64,000 nucleotides of DNA, from assembly GCA_902363595.1 (NCBI GenBank), contig CABJAP010000004.1, forward strand, positions 124,001-188,000, given 5' to 3'. Source of the stretch: Clostridia bacterium (GTDB taxonomy: Bacteria > Bacillota > Clostridia > Peptostreptococcales > Anaerovoracaceae). This document shows positions 1-9,099 of this stretch, one piece after another (the stretch's first letter is position 1; every line of letters begins with the position of its first letter). The position numbers and the translations under genes are program-made. Below the pieces are notes generated by a model, which did no database searches, had not been told where the DNA came from, and saw only the letters and a list, made by a program, of their open reading frames with translations.

Positions 1-749
1 ACGTTGAGGCAGGCCTGCGGACCTACAACCTCTACTCTCCCTTCCCGGAGGAATATAACCGGCAGGCAACCGGCATCATTGCCGACTATCACTTTGCCCC
101 GACTCTGGCAGCAAAAGAAAACCTCCTTCGGGAAGGAAAAGATCCTTCGCGCATTTATGTTACGGGAAACACAGGCATCGACGCGCTGAAAACAACTGTA
201 AGGAAAGAATACCACCATGAGCTTCTGACATGGGCCCAAGACAGCCGCCTGATCATGCTAACCGCCCACCGGAGAGAAAACCTGGGCGAGCATCTTTACA
301 GCATGTTTCGGGCCATCAAACGGATTGTAGATGAAACGCCGGATGTAAAAGTCATCTATCCGGTACACCTGAATCCGGTCGTGCGAAAAACGGCGCAGGA
401 CGTGTTCGGAGACAACGCCAGAATTCGTCTGACGGAACCTATGGAGGTCATTGATTTTCATAACTTTCTGGCGCGCTCCTATATGATTCTGACTGACAGC
501 GGCGGCGTTCAGGAGGAAGCGCCGCCTCTTGGAAAGCCCGTGCTGGTAATGCGGGATACGACAGAGCGGCCGGAAGGTATCGAAGCCGGAACCCTGCGCC
601 TTGTAGGAACAGAGGAAGAAACGATTTACAGGAATTTCAGACAGCTTCTGGACGACAGGGCTGAATATGAGAAAATGAGTCAGGCGAGCAACCCCTATGG
701 GGATGGCAATGCCAGCCATAGAATCGTAGAGGTGCTGAAATCAATTTAA
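1..749 (+). CDS. wecB: UDP-N-acetylglucosamine 2-epimerase, 5'-truncated
   Basis: This is the C-terminal two thirds (about 248 residues of the usual 370-390) of a non-hydrolysing UDP-GlcNAc 2-epimerase; the frame is open from base 3 and the start lies outside the window. The enzyme interconverts UDP-GlcNAc and UDP-ManNAc in the cytoplasm for wall polymer synthesis. Visible family motifs are VEAGLRTYN at the left edge, NTGIDAL, TAHRRENLG, HLNPVV, and the active-site stretch LTDSGGVQEEAP followed by RDTTERPE and EAGTLRLVGT. The stop is 21 bases before the LCP gene, so the two are probably co-transcribed and act in the same wall-glycopolymer pathway. Family call is firm; the symbol mnaA would be equally valid. 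Confidence 0.93.
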   Translation, partial: VEAGLRTYNLYSPFPEEYNRQATGIIADYHFAPTLAAKENLLREGKDPSRIYVTGNTGIDALKTTVRKEYHHELLTWAQDSRLIMLTAHRRENLGEHLYSMFRAIKRIVDETPDVKVIYPVHLNPVVRKTAQDVFGDNARIRLTEPMEVIDFHNFLARSYMILTDSGGVQEEAPPLGKPVLVMRDTTERPEGIEAGTLRLVGTEEETIYRNFRQLLDDRAEYEKMSQASNPYGDGNASHRIVEVLKSI

Positions 750-770
750 TCAGGAAAAGAGGAACCTACC

Positions 771-2228
771 ATGCAAAACGATAACCGAAAACTACATATC
801 CTGCCAAACTCAATCGGACTGCTGATTCTGGAGCTGATTGTTTTAATCGCGGACATCGTATTTCTGACTCTTGTGGCAGTGCTGGACATTCTGCCGATGG
901 CGGCCAATATTGCGATCTTTGCGATTGTGATCATACTGACCGCTTTGATTTTCAAATTGTTAAACAGTAGAAAGGAAGGAACGAAACAGCGAAAGACAGG
1001 CGCTGTTTTATCCGTTTTGCTGATTCTGCTTCTTGGTATAGGGTGCTTTTATTTGTTTACCACCTACGTGGTCTTTCACAATATGAGCGATGAGGACAAA
1101 CAATATGAATCCTTTTATGTAGTGGCGCTGAAGCATGGCGATTATAAAAAACTCAGTGATATTAAGGGGCAGACCGTTTTTACATACGAGAGTAATTCTT
1201 CGGTCTATAAGGAAGCGCAGGAAACCTTGAAAAAAGAGGCGGATGTAAATTATAAAGAAGTCGGCGGTTATATGAAGCTGCAGACAACTTTGATTGATGG
1301 AAAAGATAAGGAACATGACCGGATCATTTTTCTCAGCAGCAGCAATTATGATATGATCTGTGAATATGCAAAAGAATTTGAAGATAATACTAGAATTATT
1401 CATCAGGTTAAAATCGATATCCAGAATAAAGATCTAGCAAAGCGGGTTGGGATAACCAAAGAACCGTTTAACGTTTACATCAGCGGCATTGATACCTATG
1501 GAGGAATCGGTAAGGTTTCGCGAAGCGACGTGAATATGATTATGACGGTAAATCCGCAGAAAAAGCAAATTTTGCTTACTTCCATTCCGCGGGATACTTA
1601 TGTAGCGCTCCATTCTTATGGACAGCTGGATAAGCTGACCCATTCCGGGATTTATGGAATAGATGAAACTGTTTCTACAGTCGAAGACTGGATGGATCTG
1701 GACATTAATTACTACATCCGGGTTAACTTTACATCGCTGCAAGATATTGTGGATGCCATCGGTGGAATTGACGTAACCTCACCGCGCGCATTCAAATCCT
1801 CCGTATCGGAGTATTCTTATAAGGAGGGAGAGAACCATCTGGACGGCGAAGCGGCTCTTTTCTTTGCTAGAGAAAGAAAGTCTTTTTCCGATGGCGACCA
1901 GGAACGGATTAAGAACCAGCAGCGTGTATTAAGCGCAATTTTGGAAAAACTGACAGGCAGCAGCGTGATCTTAACAAAATATACCCAGCTGTTGAATGCG
2001 GTTGGAGACGAAATCCAGACCAATCTGACGCAGAAAGATATCTCGTCTCTTGTCAGAATGCAGCTTTCGGATTTGGGGGATTGGAATATTGAAAGCATTT
2101 CAATTACTGGAAAAGGAACTTATGATTCGACTTACAGTATGGGAAGCAGACAACTTTATGTTGTGATTCCAGACAACGCATCTGTGAAAGAGGCGCAGGA
2201 GCGGATTGAAGCTATTTTGGAAAAATAA
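771..2228 (+). CDS. LCP (LytR-CpsA-Psr) family wall-polymer ligase
   Basis: A 485-residue membrane protein that probably moves undecaprenyl-linked glycopolymers onto peptidoglycan outside the cell. Three hydrophobic segments lie at about residues 15-38, 42-64 and 77-99. An extracytoplasmic accessory region (about 105-225) precedes the LCP domain (about 230-395). Key LCP residues are visible: SRSDVNM (R251, D252), SIPRDTY (R274, D275), VNFTSLQDIVDAIGGIDV, FARERK (R367, R369) and GDQERIKNQQR (D376, R379). The three-helix N terminus plus accessory region resembles the CpsA branch rather than the single-helix TagU type. It follows wecB by 21 bases with a GAGGAA ribosome site and is closed by a hairpin terminator. 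Confidence 0.92.
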   Translation: MQNDNRKLHILPNSIGLLILELIVLIADIVFLTLVAVLDILPMAANIAIFAIVIILTALIFKLLNSRKEGTKQRKTGAVLSVLLILLLGIGCFYLFTTYVVFHNMSDEDKQYESFYVVALKHGDYKKLSDIKGQTVFTYESNSSVYKEAQETLKKEADVNYKEVGGYMKLQTTLIDGKDKEHDRIIFLSSSNYDMICEYAKEFEDNTRIIHQVKIDIQNKDLAKRVGITKEPFNVYISGIDTYGGIGKVSRSDVNMIMTVNPQKKQILLTSIPRDTYVALHSYGQLDKLTHSGIYGIDETVSTVEDWMDLDINYYIRVNFTSLQDIVDAIGGIDVTSPRAFKSSVSEYSYKEGENHLDGEAALFFARERKSFSDGDQERIKNQQRVLSAILEKLTGSSVILTKYTQLLNAVGDEIQTNLTQKDISSLVRMQLSDLGDWNIESISITGKGTYDSTYSMGSRQLYVVIPDNASVKEAQERIEAILEK

Positions 2229-2259
2229 CCGAATCTAAATCTCAAAGGAACGAAACGGA

Positions 2260-2301
2260 GAAACCTCTCTAAATTTGATTGAAAAGAGGTTTCTTCATTT
2301 T
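2260..2301 (+). terminator. Rho-independent terminator after LCP gene
   Basis: GAAACCTCT (2260-2268) pairs perfectly with AGAGGTTTC (2285-2293) around a 16-base loop, followed by a T-rich tail. It ends the wecB-LCP transcript. Confidence 0.75.
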
Positions 2302-2982
2302 GTCTGCCCCATGACAGAAGTAACCTTGCGGCCGTTTGCAAGATTCGGGCAATCCGGGGCTGCGGAGAGACACGATCAGAATGAAGCTGTTTTTTTTGGG
2401 TATCTGATCGTTTGACGGCTATTTGCCAAGATGCACCGGTTGGCTGCATAGAAGAGGGTCAGATTTCGCAATAAGCGGGCGCGTTTCCGTCTCTTTTCAG
2501 AAGGCGGCCGGAAGAAGGTATCGGTATGGAGGACAATTAGAATGAAATCCGACCTTTTATCATCCTAGCCACACCATTTCAGGCCCGGCCAGCGCCGCCA
2601 GGCTCTGAGCAAACTGGGGCTTGGAAAACTATCAAATTTAAACCGTTCTCATAAACATTATGATAGCCGGCGCAGCCTGTGCTGCCCAACGCGGCAAAGC
2701 GGTCCTATTTTCACTTTTTTTGCTGATTTATATTCGAAATGGCCAAAATCATAATGCTTGTCCATATAAAAATTAAAGATTTTTCCTTCCGGCTGGGAGG
2801 GGCCTTATTTGCTTGCTGGATATTACGTGCCTCATCTGGAGAAGTTTGCACTAACTCGCTCCAAAATCCTTGACGTCTAGCCAGGGTTCCTCTTTTTTCC
2901 CCTTTTTTGACTCCAAAAGTCTAATTTTCTATGGACATTGACAGCTAAAAGGCCGGTTTCGAATAGAAATGGCGAAAATTTT
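2302..2982. other. Long spacer with no gene seen
   Basis: About 680 bases between converging genes. No frame has a ribosome site or recognisable protein. One imperfect inverted repeat, GGTCAGATTTC (2457-2467) with GAAATCCGACC (2544-2554, one mismatch), is followed by TTTT and could be an RNA stem or terminator. Low-complexity T-rich stretches occur near 2890-2910. Confidence 0.5.
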
Positions 2983-3828
2983 TTATTTTGCCTGTTCTTT
3001 TATTATGTCAATGCACACGGGCCCGGCAAGTTCCTCCCGCGCCACATACAGGCTCATATCCTCCCGGGTCCGCATGGACCACTTGACCAAAGTGAGACAG
3101 CGCCCAGTAACCTCAATAGAGGTGACGCCGTAAGGGTGGACGCAGCTGCCCGTATTGAAATAAGGCGAATCCTTTGACCCGAGGCGAGGCCTGTGGGTGT
3201 GACCCGAAACGAGAAGGCGGCTCCGCTCTTCCGCCCAGAGAGAAAGCTTTTTTTCCGTTTTGTTCTTGCGCTGATTATTTTTGGCAGCGCTGGTGGGATC
3301 CAAAACGCCGAAATGCTCCAGCGGTTTCCACAAATAGCGCACCATCAGGCGGGAGAGCCGCCACAGATTGCAGTTGAGAAAATCAGCCTGATGGCCGTGA
3401 ATCAGATAGAGATCGCCGTCGCCTTCCGAATCCTGGAGGATGAGCCCGGAGTAATGCTCGATTGCCGGAAAGCCGATAGGAGCCGGGTGCTGGTTCACCT
3501 TATCGTGATTGCCGTATAAAAAATAAAGCCGCCCCTGCTGATAAAACTGAAAGAGCAGCTCAAAGGTCTGGCTGTGGATTTGGATGATTTGCCGCAGATC
3601 GCGGTTTTCCCACAACTCATCACCGTCGCCCAATTCTATGTAGGTATAGCCCTTTCGAAAATAATATTCCAAAGCAGCGTAATAAAGATTCTGGTTTTTG
3701 AGAAAATTATCATTGGAAGTGCCGTTTCCCCGATGGCAGTCGCTGACAAGAACATATCTGGTTTCATCGGAAAGGGGCAGATGGGGTACATCGGAAAACG
3801 CCCGGTCAAGGCGCGAAAAATAGCTCAT
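2983..3828 (-). CDS. Calcineurin-like metallophosphoesterase
   Basis: A 281-residue cytoplasmic phosphoesterase with the full dimetal motif set in order: SDCH (D30, H32), GDGDE (D68), GNHD (N107, H108), HGHQ (H144, H146) and GHTH (H210, H212). These bind two metal ions and identify a hydrolase of phosphate mono- or diesters; the substrate cannot be read from sequence. The layout somewhat resembles UDP-diacylglucosamine hydrolase (LpxH) relatives, but a Gram-positive host makes lipid A work unlikely. There is no signal peptide. GAGGG lies upstream of the ATG. It runs in the same direction as the PAS protein 67 bases upstream and may share its transcript. Confidence 0.85.
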   Translation of the reverse strand: MSYFSRLDRAFSDVPHLPLSDETRYVLVSDCHRGNGTSNDNFLKNQNLYYAALEYYFRKGYTYIELGDGDELWENRDLRQIIQIHSQTFELLFQFYQQGRLYFLYGNHDKVNQHPAPIGFPAIEHYSGLILQDSEGDGDLYLIHGHQADFLNCNLWRLSRLMVRYLWKPLEHFGVLDPTSAAKNNQRKNKTEKKLSLWAEERSRLLVSGHTHRPRLGSKDSPYFNTGSCVHPYGVTSIEVTGRCLTLVKWSMRTREDMSLYVAREELAGPVCIDIIKEQAK

Positions 3829-3895
3829 ACTTCAACCCTCCTATCTGCAGTTTATGCGGAAGGGGAGGAATTGGTCACAAAAAAACGCGCTATAA

Positions 3896-4708
3896 TTATG
3901 TGTGTGAAAAGACAGAATGAGCCAGATGGTTTAAAAACGAACGGATTGCCGCCTGCTCCAGAGGCTTTTGCAAAAAGAGATTGATCCCGATTTCCTCTGC
4001 GGCGGGGATCGTTTCCTGATCGTCCTCCGAAATCAACAAGATCAGAGGAATTTCACCTCCGGCCGGATGGTCCGAATGGCGAATCTCCTTGGAAAGCTCA
4101 AAGCCGTTCATTCCGGTCAGTTTGGAGCCGATAAAAATTGCGCAATATGGATCCTCCTCTGAACCGCTGAACAAGTCCAAAGCCTCCAGCCCGTTGACAG
4201 ACGTTTCACAGGTTCCGCCCATGGATTCGATCAGATCGGTGAGAATATGGCGATCCCAGGAATCGCCGGCAGCAACGAGGAAATGGCACCCTTCCAACAA
4301 TGAATGACGAGGCGCTTCGATGGGCGAAAGCACACAGTAAAAATAAAGGCGTCCGCCTTCTTTTTGCTGAACCAGTTCCGCAGATAGATTAGTCCATTTA
4401 TAAGTACCGTCTTTGCAGAGGATGCGGCAGTCATAATTAAATAATTTTCCATCTCGCATGGTAGCGATGATCTGACTGTAAAGGCGATCTACGTAATCAG
4501 GGTGAAAAATACTCAGCGAATCCTCACAAGTTAAAGCCAAAAGGCCGCCCTTTTCATATCCGAACATGTCGTCGGCAGCCCGGTTGAAATGAAGGAACTT
4601 CAATTCGTCGGACAACATGAAAAGGCTGACTCCATAAGTGATTCCATCTAAAAGTTCAGCCGTGTACTGTCTGTTATTTTCAAAATCATGGAAAATATTT
4701 TTGTCCAT
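3896..4708 (-). CDS. PAS domain protein with degenerate receiver domain
   Basis: A 270-residue soluble protein. The start was set at 4708 because GGAGGAAACG sits just upstream; a longer reading to 4765 lacks a ribosome site and would include the promoter. Residues 18-130 form a PAS domain (PAS_3-like, with FHPDYVDR). Residues 141-262 have the receiver fold pattern, but the acidic pair is replaced (VAAGDS, A147-G148) and the phospho-acceptor position is Gly194 in FIGSKLTGMNG; only the conserved Lys248 (QKP) remains. It therefore looks like a pseudo-receiver that cannot be phosphorylated in the usual way. There is no kinase or output domain. It is divergent from the MFS exporter and may be a sensor or adaptor. 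Confidence 0.75.
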   Translation of the reverse strand: MDKNIFHDFENNRQYTAELLDGITYGVSLFMLSDELKFLHFNRAADDMFGYEKGGLLALTCEDSLSIFHPDYVDRLYSQIIATMRDGKLFNYDCRILCKDGTYKWTNLSAELVQQKEGGRLYFYCVLSPIEAPRHSLLEGCHFLVAAGDSWDRHILTDLIESMGGTCETSVNGLEALDLFSGSEEDPYCAIFIGSKLTGMNGFELSKEIRHSDHPAGGEIPLILLISEDDQETIPAAEEIGINLFLQKPLEQAAIRSFLNHLAHSVFSHT

Positions 4709-4736
4709 AACGTTTCCTCCACTCACCCTAATCTTA

Positions 4737-4788
4737 ATTATAAAGTGTGGAGCGAACATTGTCAATTTAAGCCAGGATTTGTTATAAT
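4737..4788. promoter_or_regulatory. Overlapping divergent promoters sharing one -35 site
   Basis: On the minus strand, TTGACA (4765-4760) and TATAAT (4742-4737) are 17 bases apart and drive the PAS gene. On the plus strand, TTGTCA (4759-4764) and TATAAT (4783-4788) are 18 bases apart and drive the MFS gene. The two -35 hexamers use the same bases, so polymerase could probably occupy only one direction at a time. Confidence 0.75.
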
Positions 4789-4842
4789 TAGAAAATGTAG
4801 AAAAACACAGTATATTTATGGGAAAAGGCAGATAATAAGGTT

Positions 4843-6237
4843 ATGAAATACGAAAAAGAACAAAGGACAACAATCTTTGTAGTAATTACTACAGCGTTTA
4901 TTACAACATTTACCGGCAGCGCGCTCAACTTGTCCATCCCTGATATGGGGCATCATTTCAACGTGAGCGCCAGCTTTGTCGGCTGGCTGGTGACGGCCTA
5001 TATGCTCACAGTGGCCGCTCTGTCGGTCCCCTTTGGGCGGATCGCTGACCTGACTTGCCGCAAGCGCATTCTGGTGATCGGGATTCTGATTTTCAGCTTG
5101 AGCTCCACCGCATCGGTATTCGGCATTTCCATGTGGATGCTGATCGGCCTGCGGATTTTACAGGGGCTGGGCGGCGCCATGATCTTTAGCACCAATACGG
5201 CTGTCCTCATCAGCGCTTTTCCGGGAAAGGATCGGGGCAAGGTTCTGGGCTACTCCATCGCTTCAACGTATGTGGGGCTTTCGGCGGGACCTGTGATCGG
5301 CGGCTTTCTCAATCACAATTTTGGATGGCGGTCGATCTTCGCCTTGACGGCGGTCATCGGTTTCGTTGTTTTGATCATTGCCTGGAGCAAGCTGCCAAAA
5401 GACAGCTGCGAGAGCAAAGGGGCCGACTACGACATTCTGGGAAATCTCCTTTACATCGGAATGATCGTCCTCACCATGTACGGACTATCCGATTTCAAAA
5501 TGGAACTGCTTCCCATCGCGCTGGTGGCCTGCGGGCTGCTGCTGGGCGTTTTCTTTGTGCGCCATGAACTGAAAATAAAAAACCCGGTCGTGCAGGTGCG
5601 GATCTTTAAGAGCAACCTTGCTTACAGCTTTTCAAACCTGGCGGCGCTGCTCAACTACGGAGCGACCTTTGCCATCGGCTATCTCATGTCCATTTACCTG
5701 CAGGTGGTCATGGGATACAGCTCGCAGGCTGCCGGATTTATCCTCATTGCCCAGCCGGCCCTGATGGCCATCCTATCGCCCTATACCGGCAGGCTGTCCG
5801 ACCGCATATCGCCCTTTAAGCTGGCCTCCTTCGGCATGGGTCTGTGCGCCGCCGGCGTGTTGATTTTTGCCTTTGTGGGTATGAATACGCCGCTGTGGGT
5901 CATCATCGGAGCGCTGGTCATTACGGGCATCGGCTTTGCTTTCTTTTCGTCGCCCAACACCAATGCGGTCATGGCCTGCGTGGAAGCCAAGGATTACGGG
6001 GTAGCGTCGTCCATTCTGGCGACCATGCGCTCCATTGGCCATACTTCCAGCATGGTTATCGTAACCGTGATCGTATCCAGATACATGGGAAGCCAGGCTC
6101 TGTCCGATGCCCAGCCGGAGCTTTTGATCCGTACCATGCATACTGCTTTTCTGATATTTGCGGGAATCTGCGCCGCCGGCGTGTTCATATCCCTCAAACG
6201 TAAGAGCGGGAAAAAAGAGACTGAGAAAGGAAATTAA
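4843..6237 (+). CDS. MFS transporter, DHA2 (14-helix) drug exporter type
   Basis: A 464-residue integral membrane protein of the major facilitator superfamily. The N terminus has the DHA2/EmrB-QacA pattern: WLVTAYMLTVAALSVPFGRI, then an ADLTCRKR loop (motif A variant) and LRILQGLGGAMIF. The antiporter motif C region reads GLSAGPVIGG. Length and hydrophobic segments fit a 14-helix proton-coupled exporter of drugs or toxic metabolites; the substrate is unknown. It has its own promoter (TTGTCA-18-TATAAT) overlapping that of the divergent PAS protein, which suggests coordinated control. The ribosome site is weak (ATAAGG). The dipeptidase gene begins 6 bases after its stop, so both are probably one transcript. 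Confidence 0.88.
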   Translation: MKYEKEQRTTIFVVITTAFITTFTGSALNLSIPDMGHHFNVSASFVGWLVTAYMLTVAALSVPFGRIADLTCRKRILVIGILIFSLSSTASVFGISMWMLIGLRILQGLGGAMIFSTNTAVLISAFPGKDRGKVLGYSIASTYVGLSAGPVIGGFLNHNFGWRSIFALTAVIGFVVLIIAWSKLPKDSCESKGADYDILGNLLYIGMIVLTMYGLSDFKMELLPIALVACGLLLGVFFVRHELKIKNPVVQVRIFKSNLAYSFSNLAALLNYGATFAIGYLMSIYLQVVMGYSSQAAGFILIAQPALMAILSPYTGRLSDRISPFKLASFGMGLCAAGVLIFAFVGMNTPLWVIIGALVITGIGFAFFSSPNTNAVMACVEAKDYGVASSILATMRSIGHTSSMVIVTVIVSRYMGSQALSDAQPELLIRTMHTAFLIFAGICAAGVFISLKRKSGKKETEKGN

Positions 6238-6242
6238 TATTC

Positions 6243-7541
6243 ATGTTTGAAGCGAAAATACAAGAATATAAAGACGATTTGATCAAAGATTTGCTGGGGT
6301 GCGTGGCTATCAACAGCGTGCGTGGAGCGGCAGGACCTGAAGCGCCCTTCGGCCCAGGACCCCGGGAAGCGCTGGAATATACCCTTAATCTGGCGGAATC
6401 CATGGGGTTTCGTACCTGCAATCTTGACAATATGATCGGATATGCCGAATATGGGGAGGGCAGTGAAATGATTGGAATTCTCGGCCATCTGGATGTAGTG
6501 CCGCTGGGCGGGGGCTGGGATCATGCTCCTTTAGGCGAGCTTTGCGGGGACCGCATTTATGGCCGGGGAACGCTGGATGATAAGGGTCCTATGATCGGCG
6601 CGTTGTATGGTCTGAGAGCGATCAAGGAATCCGGTGTTTCTCTGAAGCGCAGAATCCGCCTGATCTTTGGAACCAATGAGGAAAACGGAGATGAGGATGT
6701 GGACCGCTATAAAGAAACGGAAGAACTGCCTGTCATGGGCTTTACGCCCGATGCGGATTATCCGGTTATTTTTTCCGAAAAAGGGCTGGCCTGCTTTCGA
6801 ATCGAATGCCCGCTGGACTCCGGCGTTTTAGCCGCAGCTGATGCGGGAGAGGCAGTAAATCAGGTGCCGGCTCTTGCAAAAGCGAAACTGCGCTTTGCAG
6901 ATGGAACGGAAAAACAGCTGGAGTCTCGGGGAAAATCGGCCCATGCCAGCACGCCCTGGGAGGGCGAAAACGCCATTGCAAAGTTGATGAAGCAGCTTGC
7001 GGATTATCAGCTCCCGGAAGATTTGATGACATTTGTGGACTTTTTCAATACTTGCGCAGGAAGCCAAACGGATGGCCATGATCTGGGCATCGGCCGGGAT
7101 GAAGGAAAATTCGGCGCAGTGACAGTCAACGCCGGCCTCCTGAAAGGCGATGAAAGACACATTGCCGTTTTCTTTGACTGCCGCTATCCCTACGGAATGG
7201 ATTTCAAGGAAGCCTTTCAAAAGGTGGAAGAAAAAGCAGCATCCTTTGGCCTTCATGCCAAGCTGGAACGGTTGGAACAGCCGCTGTATGTGCCGGAGGA
7301 AAGCGTTTTGGTGCGGACCCTCCAGAGGATTTACCAGGAGCAGACCCAGACTGAGGCCGAGCCCATCGCCATCGGCGGCGGCACCTATGCTAAGACGATG
7401 GAAAATATTGTTGCTTTCGGCCCGATCTTTCCGGGGCAGGACAATGTGATCCATCAGAAAAACGAATATATATCCATCCCCAATCTGCTGAAAAACACCC
7501 GCATCATGGCACAGGCCATGTATGAGCTGGCAAATGCTTGA
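6243..7541 (+). CDS. pepV: M20 family dipeptidase, PepV-like
   Basis: A 432-residue cytoplasmic zinc peptidase that would release amino acids from dipeptides (or Xaa-His/beta-Ala substrates). Metal-site motifs are in order: GHLDVVP (H82, D84), GRGTLDDKG (D112/D113), GTNEENGD (catalytic E146, metal E147), PDADYPVIFSEKG, and a C-terminal VIHQKNEY histidine. A lid domain is inserted after about residue 175, as in PepV. It is somewhat shorter than lactic PepV (about 470). AAAGGA precedes the ATG by 11 bases. It is 6 bases after the MFS gene; the coupling of exporter and peptidase is unexplained, though the peptidase fits an amino-acid-fermenting host. Confidence 0.88.
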   Translation: MFEAKIQEYKDDLIKDLLGCVAINSVRGAAGPEAPFGPGPREALEYTLNLAESMGFRTCNLDNMIGYAEYGEGSEMIGILGHLDVVPLGGGWDHAPLGELCGDRIYGRGTLDDKGPMIGALYGLRAIKESGVSLKRRIRLIFGTNEENGDEDVDRYKETEELPVMGFTPDADYPVIFSEKGLACFRIECPLDSGVLAAADAGEAVNQVPALAKAKLRFADGTEKQLESRGKSAHASTPWEGENAIAKLMKQLADYQLPEDLMTFVDFFNTCAGSQTDGHDLGIGRDEGKFGAVTVNAGLLKGDERHIAVFFDCRYPYGMDFKEAFQKVEEKAASFGLHAKLERLEQPLYVPEESVLVRTLQRIYQEQTQTEAEPIAIGGGTYAKTMENIVAFGPIFPGQDNVIHQKNEYISIPNLLKNTRIMAQAMYELANA

Positions 7542-7571
7542 TGAGTGGGCCAGGGGCTGGCCCGCTCATCA
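7539..7571 (+). terminator. Strong hairpin after pepV
   Basis: TGATGAGTGGGCC (7539-7551) pairs with GGCCCGCTCATCA (7559-7571), 13 base pairs including one G-U, starting inside the stop codon. There is no T-run, so it may act as an mRNA 3' stabiliser or pause site instead of a classic terminator. Confidence 0.55.
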
Positions 7572-7803
7572 GGCTCATTGATGCGGGTATAAAAACTGGA
7601 AAATTTTTGTTTTCTGTATCTGTTTTCAACACATATAAAGGCTAATTTTCTCAAAACCTGTGAAAATTCATCAAAAGCGCCTTTTCCATTCAAAAATCCA
7701 CAGTAGCAGCCCTTGCCAGGCTGTAATTTTGATACAAAAAATAAAAAGGATTAGCTTTTTGCAACCCGGCCGCTTATCTGCATCCATAAATCCCAAAAAA
7801 TTA

Positions 7804-7851
7804 TTGACAAACGATAATATCCGCAGTATATTAAACATATAATTATCGTTT
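7804..7851 (+). promoter_or_regulatory. Promoter with 10-bp inverted-repeat operator
   Basis: TTGACA (7804-7809), 17 bases, TATATT (7827-7832). A perfect inverted repeat AAACGATAAT (7809-7818) and ATTATCGTTT (7842-7851) brackets the -10 element. This is a good candidate operator for the small XRE regulator encoded second in the operon. Confidence 0.75.
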
Positions 7852-7874
7852 TACAATAATTAAGAGGTGTGTTT

Positions 7875-8864
7875 ATGAATGAAAGAAGTGTAAAAAAACT
7901 AACCGCGGCAGCAGCGATCGTTGCTCTGATTGCTGCGCTCCTGCTCATTTACGGGGCAGGGGTCCAAAACGGACTGGAAGCGGTCGCCTGGCCCTTTACC
8001 AAAATCGCCGCTGGCCTGAGAACCATCTCTTTATCGGGAGACGCAGGCAACGTGGCGGCAATCGTCCTTTACCTTGTCATCTGCCTGATCCCATGCGGAT
8101 TTCTGGTGCGCCGCTGCATAAAAAAGCGGGCATCTGCTGCCGACATTCTGCTGGCCTTCATGAGCATATGGCTGCTGTTCCTGCTCTATATGATGATCAA
8201 CCCAGGGCGAATGACCCTGCTGTTTTCCATCCCGGAAAGCATCATGCAGACAGCCGGCAGCGTCACCCTATCCCTTTTGCTTTACAGTTTCCTCATCGGC
8301 TATCTGGCCCTGCGGCTCATGCACAAAATAGAGAGCAGGCAGTCCGAAAGTCTGATGAAATGGATGAGCGGGATTCTGACGGCATTGGCGGTCTTTTACA
8401 CGTTTCTCGCCGTATACGGAGCCGTCTTTGCCTGTCTGGCCCAGTCCGCCGGGGCAAACGCAGCTTACGGATATGAGGGACTGGACATGGGCGGGCAAGC
8501 CATATCTGAAGCATTGGCCATCGGCCTTTCCGCGCTGCGATTGATTCCGGTCCTGTTTATCCTCAAAACAATATTTGCCGCAGTGGCGATCCTGGACAGC
8601 ATGAGCGGTGAGCCCTACAGTGAAGCCATCGTGGAAAACACCAGGCGGCTGTCGCAAAACGCCAGAAATACGGTCATCGCATCCGTGATCTGCGGCCTTT
8701 TTCTCGGAGCAGTCCAGCTGCTGGCGGGAACCTGGATCAGCAAAGTGGAAATCACCATCGACTTTCCCTTCCTGCCCATGATCCTGGCGCTGGCGGCTAT
8801 GATCCTGGCAAGATACATGCAGGAACACAATGCTTTGTACGAAGACAAACAATCCATCATTTAA
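7875..8864 (+). CDS. Multi-pass membrane protein, DUF2975-like
   Basis: A 329-residue protein with about seven hydrophobic segments and no enzyme motif. ATG 7875 was chosen because AAGAGGTG ends five bases before it; the GTG at 7869 lies within that ribosome site. The pairing with a YozG-type XRE regulator 10 bases downstream, and the C terminus (helix followed by ALYEDKQSII), match the layout of DUF2975 proteins, which end in a similar acidic tail. It is longer than typical DUF2975 (about 160-200 residues), with an extra region in the middle. No function is known for that family; membrane sensing or control of the adjacent regulator is only a guess. Confidence 0.6.
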   Translation: MNERSVKKLTAAAAIVALIAALLLIYGAGVQNGLEAVAWPFTKIAAGLRTISLSGDAGNVAAIVLYLVICLIPCGFLVRRCIKKRASAADILLAFMSIWLLFLLYMMINPGRMTLLFSIPESIMQTAGSVTLSLLLYSFLIGYLALRLMHKIESRQSESLMKWMSGILTALAVFYTFLAVYGAVFACLAQSAGANAAYGYEGLDMGGQAISEALAIGLSALRLIPVLFILKTIFAAVAILDSMSGEPYSEAIVENTRRLSQNARNTVIASVICGLFLGAVQLLAGTWISKVEITIDFPFLPMILALAAMILARYMQEHNALYEDKQSII

Positions 8865-8874
8865 GGAGTCAGAA

Positions 8875-9099
8875 ATGGCGATACAGATCCATCTGGATGA
8901 AGTTTTGAAACGGAATAAAATGACCTCCAAGCAGCTTGCGCGGCAGATCGGCATCACAGAAGCCAACCTGTCCATTTTGCGCAGCGGCAAGGCAAAGGGG
9001 GTGCGTTTTGAAACGCTGAATAAAATCTGCTGCTATTTAAAGTGTGATGTGGGGGAAATCCTCAGCTGTGACGGAAGACTGGAGGAAGAAAATGAATAA
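8875..9099 (+). CDS. Small XRE/Cro-type regulator, YozG-like
   Basis: A 74-residue helix-turn-helix protein. Start at 8875 follows AAGGAG (8863-8868). The DNA-binding region reads KMTSKQLARQIGITEANLS followed by RFETLNKICCYLKCDVGEIL, the compact form of the Cro/C1 family. It is nearly all DNA-binding domain, with no sensor part. It is downstream of the DUF2975-like membrane protein and overlaps the lipoprotein start by 8 bases, so the three are translationally linked. It probably binds the inverted repeat around the operon promoter at 7804-7851 and so controls its own operon. Confidence 0.82.
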   Translation: MAIQIHLDEVLKRNKMTSKQLARQIGITEANLSILRSGKAKGVRFETLNKICCYLKCDVGEILSCDGRLEEENE

